From contig NZ_MUKU01000017.1 in the NCBI RefSeq assembly GCF_002081825.1, forward strand, positions 39,713 to 103,712: DNA of 64,000 nucleotides, in the 5' to 3' direction. Shown one piece after another: positions 53,223 through 62,755 of this stretch; positions within the stretch are counted from its first letter, which is position 1; each line of letters opens with the position of its first letter. A program made the translations under genes and the position numbers. This stretch comes from Chromobacterium haemolyticum. Lineage in GTDB: Bacteria; Pseudomonadota; Gammaproteobacteria; Burkholderiales; Chromobacteriaceae. The notes beneath the pieces are model-generated. The model was not told the origin of the DNA. It did not search any database and saw nothing but the letters and a program-made list of their open reading frames with translations.

Positions 53223-53248
53223 GACCGCGCGCTGCGCGGTCTTTTTTT
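53223..53248 (+). terminator. Rho-independent terminator of alaS
   Basis: GACCGCGC (53223-53230) pairs with GCGCGGTC (53234-53241), loop GCT, followed by seven T. It lies beyond repeat copy C. Confidence 0.93.
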
Positions 53249-53294
53249 GTCTTCCGCGCCGTCGGCGGCGGCTGGCCGGCGCTTTCTTGCTTCA

Positions 53295-53406
53295 GGTCAA
53301 GGGAAGTAGGATTACGAAATACTAATATTGAGAGGCTTAATTTTGGCTTCTCCTTTTGTTGTTTGCATTTCAGCCCTGCTCGCCTCTCCGATCAGGGCGT
53401 TTTTTT
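53295..53406 (+). ncRNA. Candidate small RNA with its own terminator
   Basis: After the alaS terminator a second plus-strand terminator appears at 53373-53406 with no gene before it. Between them, near 53332, GAGAGGC and GCTTCTC can form a hairpin, followed by a U-rich single-stranded stretch (CCTTTTGTTGTTTGC) and then the terminator. This hairpin, U-rich, terminator order is typical of Hfq-bound sRNAs. No convincing promoter was identified and the start is a guess. Confidence 0.4.
53373..53406 (+). terminator. Orphan rho-independent terminator
   Basis: GCCCTG (53373-53378) pairs with CAGGGC (53393-53398), followed by G and seven T. It is the second terminator after alaS on the plus strand, with no ORF between. 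Confidence 0.8.
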
Positions 53407-53418
53407 GCGCGCGGGCAT

Positions 53419-53441
53419 GAAAAAAGGCGGCCAGGCCGCCC
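53419..53441 (-). terminator. Rho-independent terminator of the TauE/SafE gene
   Basis: GGCGGCC (53426-53432) pairs with GGCCGCC (53434-53440), with T-runs on both sides. On the minus strand it ends the permease transcript 36 bp after its stop. Confidence 0.8.
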
Positions 53442-53476
53442 TTTTCCCATCCTTTCCCCAAAGCGTAAACCGGCGC

Positions 53477-54247
53477 TCAAAACACCAGTTTGGCTCCGAT
53501 CAGCGCCAGCATCACCGCCAGCGCCGGCCGCAGCCAGCCCTCCGACAGCTGCCGCGTCAGCTTGCTGCCCAGCCAGATGCCGGGCAGAGAGCCCGCCAGC
53601 AGATTAAGCAGCAGCGAAAAATCCACATTCCCGAGCCCGGCGTGCCCTAAGCCCGCCACCAGGGTCAACGGCACCGCGTGGGCGATTTCGGTGCCCACCA
53701 GCCGCGATGTCGGCAAGGCCGGATACAACAAAAACAAGGCCAGCGTGCCCAGGGCGCCGGCACCGATGGAACTGAGCGTCACCAGCACGCCCAGCACCAC
53801 GCCAGTGACCACGGTCAGCCCGACCCGCGGCTCGAACGACGGGCTCGCCGCGCCGGAGCCACCCAGCCAGCGGAGCAACAAGGGCTTGCTCAGGATGGCG
53901 ACGGCGGTCAGCAACAACGCCACGCCCAGCACCAGCTTGAACAGAGTGTCCAGCATCTTCTCCGGCAAGTGCAGATAAGACAGGCCGGCCAGCACCAGCA
54001 AGGCCGCCGGCACGCTGCCGGCCGTCAGCCAGCCGGCGATACGCCAATCAACATGGTCCTGCCGATGATGTACCGTCACCCCGCCCATCTTGGTCAAGGC
54101 CGCGTACAACAGATCGGTACCCACCGCGGTGGCAGGAGAAATGCCGAACCACAGCAAGATAGGCGTCATCAAAGAACCGCCGCCCACTCCGGTCAAACCG
54201 ACAATGAAACCCACCGCCAACCCTGCGATCGCATACCCCCACTCCAT
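53477..54247 (-). CDS. TauE/SafE (TSUP) family permease
   Basis: 256 residues with about eight transmembrane segments. GLAVGFIVGLTGVGGGSLMTPILLWFGISPATAVGTDLLYAALTKMGG is the signature first half. The second half repeats the motif as LVTLSSIGAGALGTLALFLLYPALPTSRLVGTEIAHAVPLTLVAGLGHA. Members export sulphite, sulphoacetate or other organosulphur anions; the substrate is unknown here because no sulphur genes are near. AAGGAG precedes ATG 54247. It stands alone, with its own terminator. Confidence 0.9.
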   Translation of the reverse strand: MEWGYAIAGLAVGFIVGLTGVGGGSLMTPILLWFGISPATAVGTDLLYAALTKMGGVTVHHRQDHVDWRIAGWLTAGSVPAALLVLAGLSYLHLPEKMLDTLFKLVLGVALLLTAVAILSKPLLLRWLGGSGAASPSFEPRVGLTVVTGVVLGVLVTLSSIGAGALGTLALFLLYPALPTSRLVGTEIAHAVPLTLVAGLGHAGLGNVDFSLLLNLLAGSLPGIWLGSKLTRQLSEGWLRPALAVMLALIGAKLVF

Positions 54248-54504
54248 AAAACCCGCTCCTTGGCCAAGCCATTCGATAGCGGGATGCTACGCCAGTTTCA
54301 TATAACGATTTATACCGTTTTGAAACAACATTATTCGAAAAGTTATTTGCCTCAAAGACTTGTTTCAACCATCCGCGGGATCATGCTGCGGTAACATCGC
54401 GCCGGTAGCGTAAAAAGGCAGAGACGGCGAGCAAACACAACATTTGCTTCTAACCGTAACCAAGCAGGGCTTTACAAATCTTCAAAATAGCGTCAATGTC
54501 AAAG
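54248..54504. other. Intergenic stretch upstream of the TauE/SafE gene
   Basis: About 260 bp, AT-rich near 54290-54330 as expected for the permease promoter. I see no gene or repeat. Confidence 0.5.
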
Positions 54505-54524
54505 GGTCAGGGTTTGCCCTGACC
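54505..54524 (+). promoter_or_regulatory. 8-bp hairpin upstream of a small ORF
   Basis: GGTCAGGG and CCCTGACC with a four-base TTTG loop. Not followed by T. It ends 32 bp before the small ORF at 54556 and would lie in its leader. Confidence 0.5.
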
Positions 54525-54555
54525 TCACACAAGTACGTGACCGAGAGGTGCAAGG

Positions 54556-54747
54556 ATGATGACTTCCCGTATTCCTCTGAGTGTTCGCAGAAAGCAGGCT
54601 AGAGACCAGCACGAGAGTTTTCTCTATGCGGTCGCCAAGCCTCAGTTGAGTGATGCTGAGAGATCTCGCCAGCAGAAAGTGCGTCAACGCGCACATGATC
54701 GGGACGATGCCCGGTTCCTGGCAGACCGCTGCGACGACCTGTTCTGA
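54556..54747 (+). CDS. Small charged protein of unknown function
   Basis: 63 codons starting MMTSRIPLSVRRKQARDQHESFLYAVAKPQLSDAE and ending RFLADRCDDLF. Rich in Arg, Asp and Gln with no membrane segment; probably helical. GAGG lies seven bases before the ATG. No family recognised. Two antisense frames overlap it, so coding status is uncertain. Support is the ribosome site, the upstream hairpin and its isolation in an otherwise empty 860-bp region. A GGCGGA/TCCGCC hairpin follows at 54758-54771. Confidence 0.4.
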   Translation: MMTSRIPLSVRRKQARDQHESFLYAVAKPQLSDAERSRQQKVRQRAHDRDDARFLADRCDDLF

Positions 54748-54771
54748 ACACCCACCCGGCGGATTTCCGCC

Positions 54772-55111
54772 TAATGACGGCTAGCGACCCAGCCTGACGC
54801 CAGGCCGCAGCCCTACCTGCCAGCAAATCGCGGCGCCGAATTCCGCCTGCGCCGCCGTCCCACTATTTCGCCTCTTTTCCTAGCTCCCGCCGGCAGGCCG
54901 CCGGCCGCGCGTCGTTTGCTCACCATTGGCGACGCCGCCCATTCCCGCGCATAAAAAAAATCCGTTTTTCCGCCAAAACACGCTTAAAAATGAAATAAAG
55001 GCCAGTTTTTCAAACATTTTTATACGATTTTTATCGGCTACCATAGGGTTTTGTCGGGTTTTTGACGTGCGCTTGCGTACCTTCTCATTACTGATTCGAA
55101 TGGAGATTTTC
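54772..55111 (+). promoter_or_regulatory. kdp promoter region
   Basis: 340 bp without a gene. The right part is strongly AT-rich with T-tracts. It contains the direct repeat at 55016-55034 and a possible sigma-70 promoter TTGACG (55062-55067) with TCATTA (55085-55090) at 17-bp spacing. Confidence 0.55.
55016..55034 (+). promoter_or_regulatory. Putative KdpE binding site
   Basis: Direct repeat ATTTTTAT at 55016-55023 and 55027-55034, 11 bp apart, followed by CG in both. E. coli KdpE binds a T-rich direct repeat at about -70 to -55. With the start predicted near 55097 this lies at about -81 to -63. Confidence 0.55.
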
Positions 55112-55207
55112 ATGATGGATGTCGTCTATCTGGGACTCGTCCTGCTGTTTGGCGCGCTGAGCTACGGCTTCGTCGTCGGCTGCCAACAACTGGGAGAAAA
55201 GGAATGA
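55112..55207 (+). CDS. 31-residue membrane peptide preceding kdpF
   Basis: Short [34 protein letters not shown] with one hydrophobic helix (about 4-22) and a charged C-terminal tail. GGAG lies six bases before the first ATG, and the stop overlaps the kdpF start by four bases (ATGA at 55204), so it is very likely translated with the kdp operon. Its size and topology resemble KdpF. It may be a second small subunit or a stabiliser of the KdpABC complex; that role is inferred. Confidence 0.7.
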   Translation: MMDVVYLGLVLLFGALSYGFVVGCQQLGEKE

Positions 55208-55293
55208 GCGTCTGGTATCTGCTTAGCGCGCTGATTGCGCTGGGCCTGCTTGGCTATCTAATCTACGCATTGCTTAAGCCGGAGAATTTTTAA
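55204..55293 (+). CDS. kdpF: K+-transporting ATPase small subunit KdpF
   Basis: 29 residues, [29 protein letters not shown], one transmembrane helix and the typical KPExF end of KdpF. It stabilises the KdpABC complex. Too short for usual gene calling. It overlaps the upstream peptide gene by four bases and is two bases before kdpA. Confidence 0.92.
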   Translation: MSVWYLLSALIALGLLGYLIYALLKPENF

Positions 55294-55295
55294 TC

Positions 55296-57119
55296 ATGTT
55301 CGCCAATTTCATCGGCTCGGCCGCACCCTTGCAGCTGGGCTTGTTCCTGCTGGTGCTGCTGGCGCTGGCCTGGCCGCTGGGCGCCTATATCGCCCGCGTG
55401 ATGCAGGGCGACAATATCGGCCCCCTGCGCCTGTTCGCTCCCCTGGAGCGCGGCTTTTACCGGCTGGCCGGCGTCAAGCAGGACGAAGACATGGGCTGGC
55501 GCGGCTACGCCGTGGCGCTGCTCTTGTTCAATGTGCTGGGCGTGCTGGCCCTGTACCTGCTACAGCGCTTGCAGGGCTGGCTACCGTTCAACCCGCAGGC
55601 CATGGGCGCGGTGGCGCCGGACTCCGCGTTCAACACCGCGATTTCCTTCGTCACCAACACCAACTGGCAAGGCTATGGCGGCGAGTCCACCATGGGCTAC
55701 CTGGTACAGATGCTGGGCCTAACGGTACAGAACTTCCTGTCCGCCGCCACTGGCGCCGCGGTGGTGCTGGCGCTGGTGCGCGGCTTCGCCCGCCACAGCT
55801 CGGCCAAGATAGGCAACTTCTGGGTGGACATCACCCGCTTCACCCTCTATGTGCTGCTGCCGCTGTCCTTCGCGTTCGCGCTGGTATTCAGCCAGCAGGG
55901 CATGATCCAGAACCTGGTCGCCTATAAAGACGTGCAGACGGTGGAAACCACCCATTACCAGCAGGCCAAGACCGATGCCCAGGGCAATACGGTCAATGGC
56001 GCCGACGGCAAGCCGGTGATGGTGGACGCCAGCACGCAGAAACAGACGTTGCCTATGGGGCCGGTGGCCTCGCAGGAAGCGATCAAGCTGCTGGGCACCA
56101 ATGGCGGCGGTTTCTTCAATGCCAACTCCGCGCATCCGTTCGAGAATCCCACCCCGCTGAGCAACTTCCTGCAATGCCTGGCCATCTTCCTGATCCCGGC
56201 GGCGCTGTGCTTCATGTTCGGCCGCATGGTGGGCGACCAGCGCCAGGGCTGGGCCATCATCGCCGCGATGGCGCTGATGTTCGCCTGTGCAGTGGCAACG
56301 ACCACCGGCGCGGAACAGGCCGGCGTGCCGCAGTTGACCGCCTTGGGCGTGGATCAACAGGCCAGCCGTTTGCAGGCCGGCGGCAATATGGAGGGCAAGG
56401 AAACCCGCTTCGGCGTCATCGACACCTCGCTGTTCATCGCGGTGACCACCTCCGCCTCCTGCGGCGCGGTCAACGCCATGCATGATTCCTTGACCCCGAT
56501 AGGCGGCCTGGTGCCCACCTTCCTGATGCAATTGGGCGAGGTGGTGTTCGGCGGCGTCGGCTCCGGCCTGTACGGCATGCTGATCTTCGCCATCCTGGCG
56601 GTGTTCATCGCCGGCCTGATGGTGGGCCGCACACCGGAATACCTGGGCAAGAAGATAGAAACCTACGAGATGAAGATGACGGCGATCACCATTCTGGTGA
56701 CCCCGGTGCTGGTGCTGACGCTGACCGCCGTCGCGGTGTTGGCCGCCTCCGGCAAAGCCGGCATCCTCAACCCGGGCGCGCACGGCTTCAGCGAAGTGTT
56801 GTACGCCTTCACATCGGCCGCCAACAACAATGGCAGCGCCTTCGCCGGCCTGTCCGCCAACACGCCTTTCTACAACATCGCTACCGGCGTGGCCATGTTC
56901 TTTGGCCGCTTTTTCATGATCGTGCCCATCCTGGCCATTGCCGGATCGCTGGCCGCCAAGAAGCGTCTGGCCGTCACCGGCGGCACCCTGCCCACTCACG
57001 GCCCGCTGTTCGTGGTGCTGCTGATAGGCACCGTGTTGCTGGTGGGCGCGCTCAACTATGTTCCCGCGCTGGCGCTGGGCCCGGTCGTCGAGCAGTTGCA
57101 GATGATCAACGGTCGCTGA
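55296..57119 (+). CDS. kdpA: K+-transporting ATPase subunit KdpA
   Basis: 607-residue potassium channel-like subunit of the high-affinity KdpFABC pump, with about ten transmembrane helices and four selectivity-filter-like loops: [60 protein letters not shown] and [23 protein letters not shown]. It starts two bases after kdpF. The loop around 220-250 is longer than in E. coli. Expressed under K+ limitation through KdpDE. Confidence 0.96.
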   Translation: MFANFIGSAAPLQLGLFLLVLLALAWPLGAYIARVMQGDNIGPLRLFAPLERGFYRLAGVKQDEDMGWRGYAVALLLFNVLGVLALYLLQRLQGWLPFNPQAMGAVAPDSAFNTAISFVTNTNWQGYGGESTMGYLVQMLGLTVQNFLSAATGAAVVLALVRGFARHSSAKIGNFWVDITRFTLYVLLPLSFAFALVFSQQGMIQNLVAYKDVQTVETTHYQQAKTDAQGNTVNGADGKPVMVDASTQKQTLPMGPVASQEAIKLLGTNGGGFFNANSAHPFENPTPLSNFLQCLAIFLIPAALCFMFGRMVGDQRQGWAIIAAMALMFACAVATTTGAEQAGVPQLTALGVDQQASRLQAGGNMEGKETRFGVIDTSLFIAVTTSASCGAVNAMHDSLTPIGGLVPTFLMQLGEVVFGGVGSGLYGMLIFAILAVFIAGLMVGRTPEYLGKKIETYEMKMTAITILVTPVLVLTLTAVAVLAASGKAGILNPGAHGFSEVLYAFTSAANNNGSAFAGLSANTPFYNIATGVAMFFGRFFMIVPILAIAGSLAAKKRLAVTGGTLPTHGPLFVVLLIGTVLLVGALNYVPALALGPVVEQLQMINGR

Positions 57120-57141
57120 GCCTGACGGGAGGATGCAGAAA

Positions 57142-59253
57142 ATGAACAATATCAACCATTCCAATATCCAGCCCGCTCAAGCGGGCCACCGGAGCGCGGC
57201 CAAGTCCATGCTGGACCCCAGCCTGGTGAAACCGGCCATCGTCGACTCTTTCAAGAAACTGTCGCCGCGCACCCAGTGGCGCAATCCGGTGATGTTCGTC
57301 GTCTACATCGGCAGCATCTTGACCAGCGCGCTGTGGATTCAGTCGCTGGCCGGCCAGGGCGAGGCGCCGTCCGGCTTCATCCTGGCGGTGGCGCTGTGGC
57401 TGTGGTTCACCGTGCTGTTCGCCAACTTCGCCGAAGCGCTGGCCGAGGGCCGCAGCAAGGCCCAGGCGGCCAGCCTGCGCTCCGCCAAGAAAAACGTGGT
57501 GGCCAAAAAGCTGTCCGGCCCCAGCCACGACGCCGGCAAGACCGTGATAGACGGCAGCAGCCTGCGCAAGGGCGACTATGTGTTGGTGGAAGCCGGCGAC
57601 GTGATCCCGGTGGACGGCGAGGTGATCGAAGGCGTGGCCTCGGTGGACGAGTCCGCGATCACCGGCGAATCCGCTCCCGTGATCCGCGAGGCCGGCGGAG
57701 ATTTCTCCTCGGTCACCGGCGGCACCCGCGTGCTGTCCGACTGGATCGTGGTGCGCATTTCCGTCAACCCGGGCGAAACCTTCCTCGACCGCATGATCGC
57801 GATGGTGGAAGGCGCCAAGCGCCAGAAAACCCCGAACGAGATCGCGCTGACCATCCTGCTGGTGGCGCTGACCATCGTGTTCCTGATCGTCACCGTTACC
57901 CTGCTGCCCTTCTCGCTGTTCAGCGTGGAAGCGGCCAAGGCCGGCTCGCCGATCAGCATCACCACTCTGGTGGCCTTGCTGGTCTGCCTGATCCCCACCA
58001 CCATCGGCGGCCTCTTGTCCGCCATCGGCGTGGCCGGCATGAGCCGGATGATGGGCGCCAATGTGATCGCCACCTCCGGCCGCGCGGTGGAAGCCGCCGG
58101 CGACGTGGACGTGCTGCTCTTGGACAAGACCGGCACCATCACTCTGGGCAACCGCCAGGCCTCCACCTTCATCCCGGCACCCGGCGTCAGCGAGCAGGCG
58201 CTGGCGGACGCCGCGCAACTGGCCTCGCTGGCCGACGAAACCCCGGAAGGCCGCAGCATCGTGGTGCTGGCCAAGAAGCAGTTCAATCTGCGCCAGCGCG
58301 AACTGGCCAGCCATGAAGCCGTATTCATCCCCTTCACCGCGCAAACCCGGATGAGCGGCATAGACTACGACGGCCGCCAGATCCGCAAGGGTGCCATCGA
58401 CGCCATTCGCCGCCATATCGCCGATCAGGGCGGCCAGTTCCCGGACGCGCTGGCCAAGAGCGCCGATGAAGTGGCTCGCCGCGGCTCCACCCCGCTCTTG
58501 GTGGCGGAAGGCAATCGCGCCTTGGGCGTGATCGAGCTGAAAGACATCGTCAAGGGCGGCATCAAGGAGCGTTTCGCCGAGCTACGCCAGATGGGCATCA
58601 AGACGGTGATGATCACCGGCGACAACCCGCTGACCGCCGCCGCCATCGCCGCCGAGGCCGGCGTGGACGACTACCTGGCCGAAGCCACGCCGGAAGCCAA
58701 GCTCAAGCTGATCCGCAGCCATCAGGCCGAGGGCAAGCTGGTGGCGATGACCGGCGACGGCACCAACGACGCGCCGGCGCTGGCTCAGGCCGACGTGGCT
58801 GTGGCGATGAACACCGGCACCCAGGCGGCCAAGGAAGCCGGCAATATGGTGGACTTGGACTCCAACCCCACCAAGCTGATCGAGATTGTGGAAATCGGCA
58901 AGCAGATGCTGATGACGCGCGGTTCGCTGACCACCTTCTCCATCGCCAACGACGTGGCCAAATACTTTGCCATCATTCCGGCCGCCTTCGCCAGCACCTA
59001 TCCGCAATTGAACGCGCTGAACGTGATGGGCCTGAACAGCCCGGCCTCGGCCATCATGTCGGCGGTGATCTTCAACGCCGTCATCATCGTGTTCCTGATC
59101 CCGCTGGCGCTAAAGGGCGTCAAATACCAAGCCAAGAGCGCGGCGGAGCTGCTGCGCGGCAATCTGCTGGTCTACGGCCTGGGCGGCCTGCTGGTGCCCT
59201 TCGCCGGCATCAAGCTGATCGACATGCTGCTGGGCGCGCTGGGCCTGGTATGA
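57142..59253 (+). CDS. kdpB: K+-transporting P-type ATPase subunit KdpB
   Basis: 703-residue catalytic subunit. TGES 174-177 (actuator), [12 protein letters not shown] in the fourth helix, phosphorylation site Asp328 in [13 protein letters not shown], and [20 protein letters not shown] in the P domain. An ATG at 57133 touches the GGGAGG Shine-Dalgarno, so ATG 57142, nine bases after it, is chosen. The stop overlaps an ATG of the kdpC frame by four bases. Confidence 0.96.
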   Translation: MNNINHSNIQPAQAGHRSAAKSMLDPSLVKPAIVDSFKKLSPRTQWRNPVMFVVYIGSILTSALWIQSLAGQGEAPSGFILAVALWLWFTVLFANFAEALAEGRSKAQAASLRSAKKNVVAKKLSGPSHDAGKTVIDGSSLRKGDYVLVEAGDVIPVDGEVIEGVASVDESAITGESAPVIREAGGDFSSVTGGTRVLSDWIVVRISVNPGETFLDRMIAMVEGAKRQKTPNEIALTILLVALTIVFLIVTVTLLPFSLFSVEAAKAGSPISITTLVALLVCLIPTTIGGLLSAIGVAGMSRMMGANVIATSGRAVEAAGDVDVLLLDKTGTITLGNRQASTFIPAPGVSEQALADAAQLASLADETPEGRSIVVLAKKQFNLRQRELASHEAVFIPFTAQTRMSGIDYDGRQIRKGAIDAIRRHIADQGGQFPDALAKSADEVARRGSTPLLVAEGNRALGVIELKDIVKGGIKERFAELRQMGIKTVMITGDNPLTAAAIAAEAGVDDYLAEATPEAKLKLIRSHQAEGKLVAMTGDGTNDAPALAQADVAVAMNTGTQAAKEAGNMVDLDSNPTKLIEIVEIGKQMLMTRGSLTTFSIANDVAKYFAIIPAAFASTYPQLNALNVMGLNSPASAIMSAVIFNAVIIVFLIPLALKGVKYQAKSAAELLRGNLLVYGLGGLLVPFAGIKLIDMLLGALGLV

Positions 59254-59273
59254 GCACCGAAAGGAAAACCCAA

Positions 59274-59849
59274 ATGAAACTGTTACGTCCCCTGCTGGTG
59301 GTGTTCGGCGGCCTGAGTCTGATCACCGGCCTTGCCTACCCGCTGCTCACCACCGGAGCCGCCCAGGCGCTGTTTCCGTTCCAGGCCAATGGCAGCCTGA
59401 TCGAACGCGACGGCAAGGTCGTCGGCTCGCGGCTGATAGGCCAGAACTTCACCGGCCCGCAATATTTCTGGGGCCGCCCATCCGCCACCGGCCCAATGCC
59501 GTACAATGCCGGCGGGTCCGGCGGCTCTAACCTGGGCCCCACCAACCCGGCGCAGCTGGACGCGGTGAAAGCCAATGTGGCTCGCCTCCGCGCCGCCCAC
59601 CCGGCACAAAGCGGCCCGGTGCCGGTGGACCTGGTCACCGCCTCGGCCAGCGGCCTGGATCCGGAGATTTCCGCCGCCGCGGCTTTCTACCAGTTGGAAC
59701 GCGTCGCCGCCGCCCGCAAGATGGAGCCGGCCGCGCTGCGCAAGCTGGTGGAAAGCCGGGTGACCGGCGAAACCTTCGGCCTGCTTGGCGAGCCGCGCGT
59801 CAATGTGCTGGAATTGAACCTGGCGCTGGACCAGGCCGCCAAAGCCTGA
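59274..59849 (+). CDS. kdpC: K+-transporting ATPase subunit KdpC
   Basis: 191-residue single-pass subunit that raises ATP affinity of KdpB. N-terminal helix [41 protein letters not shown], then [41 protein letters not shown] and C-terminal [31 protein letters not shown] 59274 has AAGGA nine bases upstream and matches the E. coli start; an ATG at 59250 overlapping the kdpB stop is the alternative. Confidence 0.95.
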   Translation: MKLLRPLLVVFGGLSLITGLAYPLLTTGAAQALFPFQANGSLIERDGKVVGSRLIGQNFTGPQYFWGRPSATGPMPYNAGGSGGSNLGPTNPAQLDAVKANVARLRAAHPAQSGPVPVDLVTASASGLDPEISAAAAFYQLERVAAARKMEPAALRKLVESRVTGETFGLLGEPRVNVLELNLALDQAAKA

Positions 59850-59925
59850 TCAACCTTCGGCGCCGGGGGCGGAGCAGGACTCGCGCCGCCCCCGGCGCTG
59901 ATGAATGAAGCCGTACAGACCCTAA

Positions 59926-60011
59926 GAGCCTGTTTACGATCTCGCGGGCTAAGGCGAGACAAACCGTTCTCAGCGCCGTATCGCCGACGCGCAGCAGATC
60001 ATAAACAGGTT
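59926..60011. mobile_element. MITE-like repeat, copy D (between kdpC and kdpD), internally deleted
   Basis: 86-bp element with ends GAGCCTGTTTACGATCTCGC and AGATCATAAACAGGTT, flanked by TAA at 59923-59925 and TAA at 60012-60014. The middle GCGTTGCGG...CATTTCG section present in copies C and E is missing. It ends 16 bp before the kdpD ATG. Confidence 0.75.
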
Positions 60012-60027
60012 TAAACAAAGCTCGCCT

Positions 60028-62736
60028 ATGACCGACTCCCGTCCCGATCCGGACGCTCTGCTCGATGAGCTCAAACGCGAAGAACTGGACGCCCAGCGCG
60101 GCCGGCTGAAGATTTTCTTCGGCGCCTGCGCCGGCGTCGGCAAGACCTACGCCATGCTGGCGGCGGCCCGCGCCAAGCGCCAGGACGGCGCGACGGTGCT
60201 GGTGGGCGTGGTGGAAACCCACGGCCGCAAGGAAACCCAGGAACAACTGGCCGATCTGGAAGTCCTGCCGCCAAGACAGATCGCTTATAAAGGCCACGAA
60301 CTGGCTGAATTCGATCTGGACGCGGCGCTGGAACGCCGGCCGCAGCTGATCCTGATGGACGAATTCGCCCACTCCAACGCGCCCGGCTCGCGCCACCCCA
60401 AGCGCTGGCAGGACGTGGAGGAGCTGCTGGCCGCCGGCATCGACGTCTACACCACCCTGAATGTCCAGCACCTGGAAAGCCTGAACGACGTGGTCGGCCA
60501 GATCACCGGCATCGTGGTGCGCGAAACCCTGCCCGACCATGTGTTCGACCGCGCCGACGAAGTGGCGCTGGTGGACCTGCCGCCGGATGAATTGCTGGGC
60601 CGCCTGGCCGCCGGCAAGGTCTACCTGCCACAACAGGCCGAACGCGCGGTGAAAAACTTCTTCCGCAAGGGCAATCTGCTGGCGCTGCGCGAACTGGCGC
60701 TGCGCCGCACCGCCGACCGCGTGGACGCTCAGATGCGCGCCTACCGCGCCGATCAAGCCATCAATCCGGTGTGGCATGCGCGCGAGCGGCTGCTGGTCTG
60801 CGTCGGCGCCAGCGCCGGCATCGACAAGCTGATCCGCAGCGCCAAGCGCCTGGCTGCCAGCCTGGACGCGGACTGGATCGCCGTCTATGTGGAAACGCCT
60901 CAGCAACGCAAACTGTCCGAGGAGCAGCGCGCCCGCGTGCTCAAAGGTCTGAAGCTGGCGCAGGAACTGGGCGCGGAGACCACGGTGCTGGGCGGCAGCG
61001 AATTGGCGCCCACCCTGCTGGCCTATGCCCGCAGCCGCAATGTGTCCAAGCTGGTGCTGGGCAAATCCGCGCGCGGCGGCTGGTCGCGGCTGTGGCGCCG
61101 CCCGCTGGCCGGCGAACTGAGCCGCCGTTCCAGCGACGTCGATCTCTACGTGGTGGCCTACGAGCAGGAAGACGCCTCCGCCTCCGCCGCCGCCGACGCC
61201 AAAACCGGCGGCAGCCTGCTGTTCGAAGACCAGGACAGCCCGCGCTCGCGCTTCGGCTACCTCGCCGCCTTCGTCGCCTGCCTGCTGACCACCGCGCTGG
61301 CCGGCCTGCTGATCCCGCACGTGGCGCTGGCCAACGACATCATGATCTACCTGCTGGTGGTGGTGCTAGTGTCGGTGCGCTATGGCCGCGGTCCCGGCAT
61401 GTTGGCCTCCCTGCTGTCGGTGGCCTCCTTCGATTTCTTTTTCGTGCCGCCGCATATGTCGTTCGCGGTATCGGACACCCAGTATCTGATGACCTTCGTG
61501 GTGATGCTGGTGGTGGCCTCCATCATCAGCCAGCTCACCGCCCGGCTGCGCTTCGAAGCCAATATTTCCACTTACCGCGAACGCCGCACCCGCGCGCTGT
61601 ACGACCTGGGCCGCGAACTGGCCGGCGCGCTGACCGCCGCGCAGATCGTCGACACCGCCGTCAGCCGGCTGGAACCGCTGTTCGCCGCCAAGGTCAGCCT
61701 GTTCCTGCCCAATAGCGGCGACGAGCTACGCCCGGCCGGCGAGGGCCGCGGCGATGCCGATATCGGCGTCGCGCAATGGGTTTACGACCATCAGCAGCCG
61801 GCCGGCCTGGGCACCAACACCCTACCCGCCAACGCCGCGCTTTACGTGCCGTTGCGCGCGCCGATGCGCAACCGCGGCGTGATCGCGCTGCTGCCGGACG
61901 TCACCGATCAGGTCTTCTTGCCGGAGCAACAGCGACTGCTGGAAACCTGCGCCGCCCAGATCGCGCTGGCGCTGGAACGCGTGCATTACGTGGAGGTGGC
62001 GCAGGATGCCATTGTGGCGATGGAATCCGAGCGGCTGCGCAACAGCGTGCTGTCGGTGGTGTCTCACGATCTGCGCACGCCGCTGACCACCATGGCCGGC
62101 CTGTCCGAGCGGCTGTGCTCGCCCAATGTGGACGACAGCCAGCGGGCCGAGATCGCCGCCGCCATCCAGGACGAGGCGCTGCGCATGAACAAGCTGGTGA
62201 CCAATCTGCTGGACATGGCACGCCTGCAATCCGGCGTGAAGCTGAACAAGGAATGGCAGATGCTGGACGAGGTGGTGGGCAGCGCGCTGCGCGCCGCCGA
62301 ACGCGGCCTGCGCGGCCGGGAGCTGACGCTGGAGCTGGCGCCGGACCTCCCGGTGCTGGAATACGACGCGGTGCTGCTGGAGCGAGTGCTGGTCAACCTG
62401 CTGGAAAATGCCGGCAAATACACACCGCCCGGCAGCCATATCACACTGTCGGCGCGGCGCGAGGGCGCGGAGGTGGTGGTGTCGGTCAGCGACGACGGCC
62501 CCGGCCTGCCGCCCAATATGGAACAACGCGCCTTCGATAAATTCTCGCGCGGCGCGGCGGAGTCCAGCACCCCCGGCGTGGGGCTGGGTCTGGCGATCTG
62601 CCGCTCCATCGTGGAAATCCACGGCGGCCGCATCAGCGCGCGCAACCGCTCGCCGCACGGCGCGGAATTCCGCTTCAGCCTGCCGGCCGGACAAGCGCCG
62701 GCGCTGCCGGAAGAACTCCCCGAACCGCGAGCCTAA
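60028..62736 (+). CDS. kdpD: Sensor histidine kinase KdpD
   Basis: 902-residue K+/turgor sensor. N-terminal KdpD domain with Walker A GACAGVGKT (32-40) and LMDEFAHSNAPGSRHPKRWQDVEELL. USP-like domain (about 250-370), four clustered transmembrane helices (about 405-500), a GAF-type region, then HisKA with phospho-acceptor His680 in SVVSHDLRTPLTTMAGLS and HATPase_c (NLLENAGKYTPPGSHI, VSDDGPGLPP, GVGLGLAICRSIVEIHGG). No good Shine-Dalgarno precedes the ATG; the only purine-rich stretch lies at the end of repeat copy D. kdpE follows by 19 bp. Confidence 0.96.
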   Translation: MTDSRPDPDALLDELKREELDAQRGRLKIFFGACAGVGKTYAMLAAARAKRQDGATVLVGVVETHGRKETQEQLADLEVLPPRQIAYKGHELAEFDLDAALERRPQLILMDEFAHSNAPGSRHPKRWQDVEELLAAGIDVYTTLNVQHLESLNDVVGQITGIVVRETLPDHVFDRADEVALVDLPPDELLGRLAAGKVYLPQQAERAVKNFFRKGNLLALRELALRRTADRVDAQMRAYRADQAINPVWHARERLLVCVGASAGIDKLIRSAKRLAASLDADWIAVYVETPQQRKLSEEQRARVLKGLKLAQELGAETTVLGGSELAPTLLAYARSRNVSKLVLGKSARGGWSRLWRRPLAGELSRRSSDVDLYVVAYEQEDASASAAADAKTGGSLLFEDQDSPRSRFGYLAAFVACLLTTALAGLLIPHVALANDIMIYLLVVVLVSVRYGRGPGMLASLLSVASFDFFFVPPHMSFAVSDTQYLMTFVVMLVVASIISQLTARLRFEANISTYRERRTRALYDLGRELAGALTAAQIVDTAVSRLEPLFAAKVSLFLPNSGDELRPAGEGRGDADIGVAQWVYDHQQPAGLGTNTLPANAALYVPLRAPMRNRGVIALLPDVTDQVFLPEQQRLLETCAAQIALALERVHYVEVAQDAIVAMESERLRNSVLSVVSHDLRTPLTTMAGLSERLCSPNVDDSQRAEIAAAIQDEALRMNKLVTNLLDMARLQSGVKLNKEWQMLDEVVGSALRAAERGLRGRELTLELAPDLPVLEYDAVLLERVLVNLLENAGKYTPPGSHITLSARREGAEVVVSVSDDGPGLPPNMEQRAFDKFSRGAAESSTPGVGLGLAICRSIVEIHGGRISARNRSPHGAEFRFSLPAGQAPALPEELPEPRA

Positions 62737-62755
62737 ACCTGAGCGAAACCTTATC

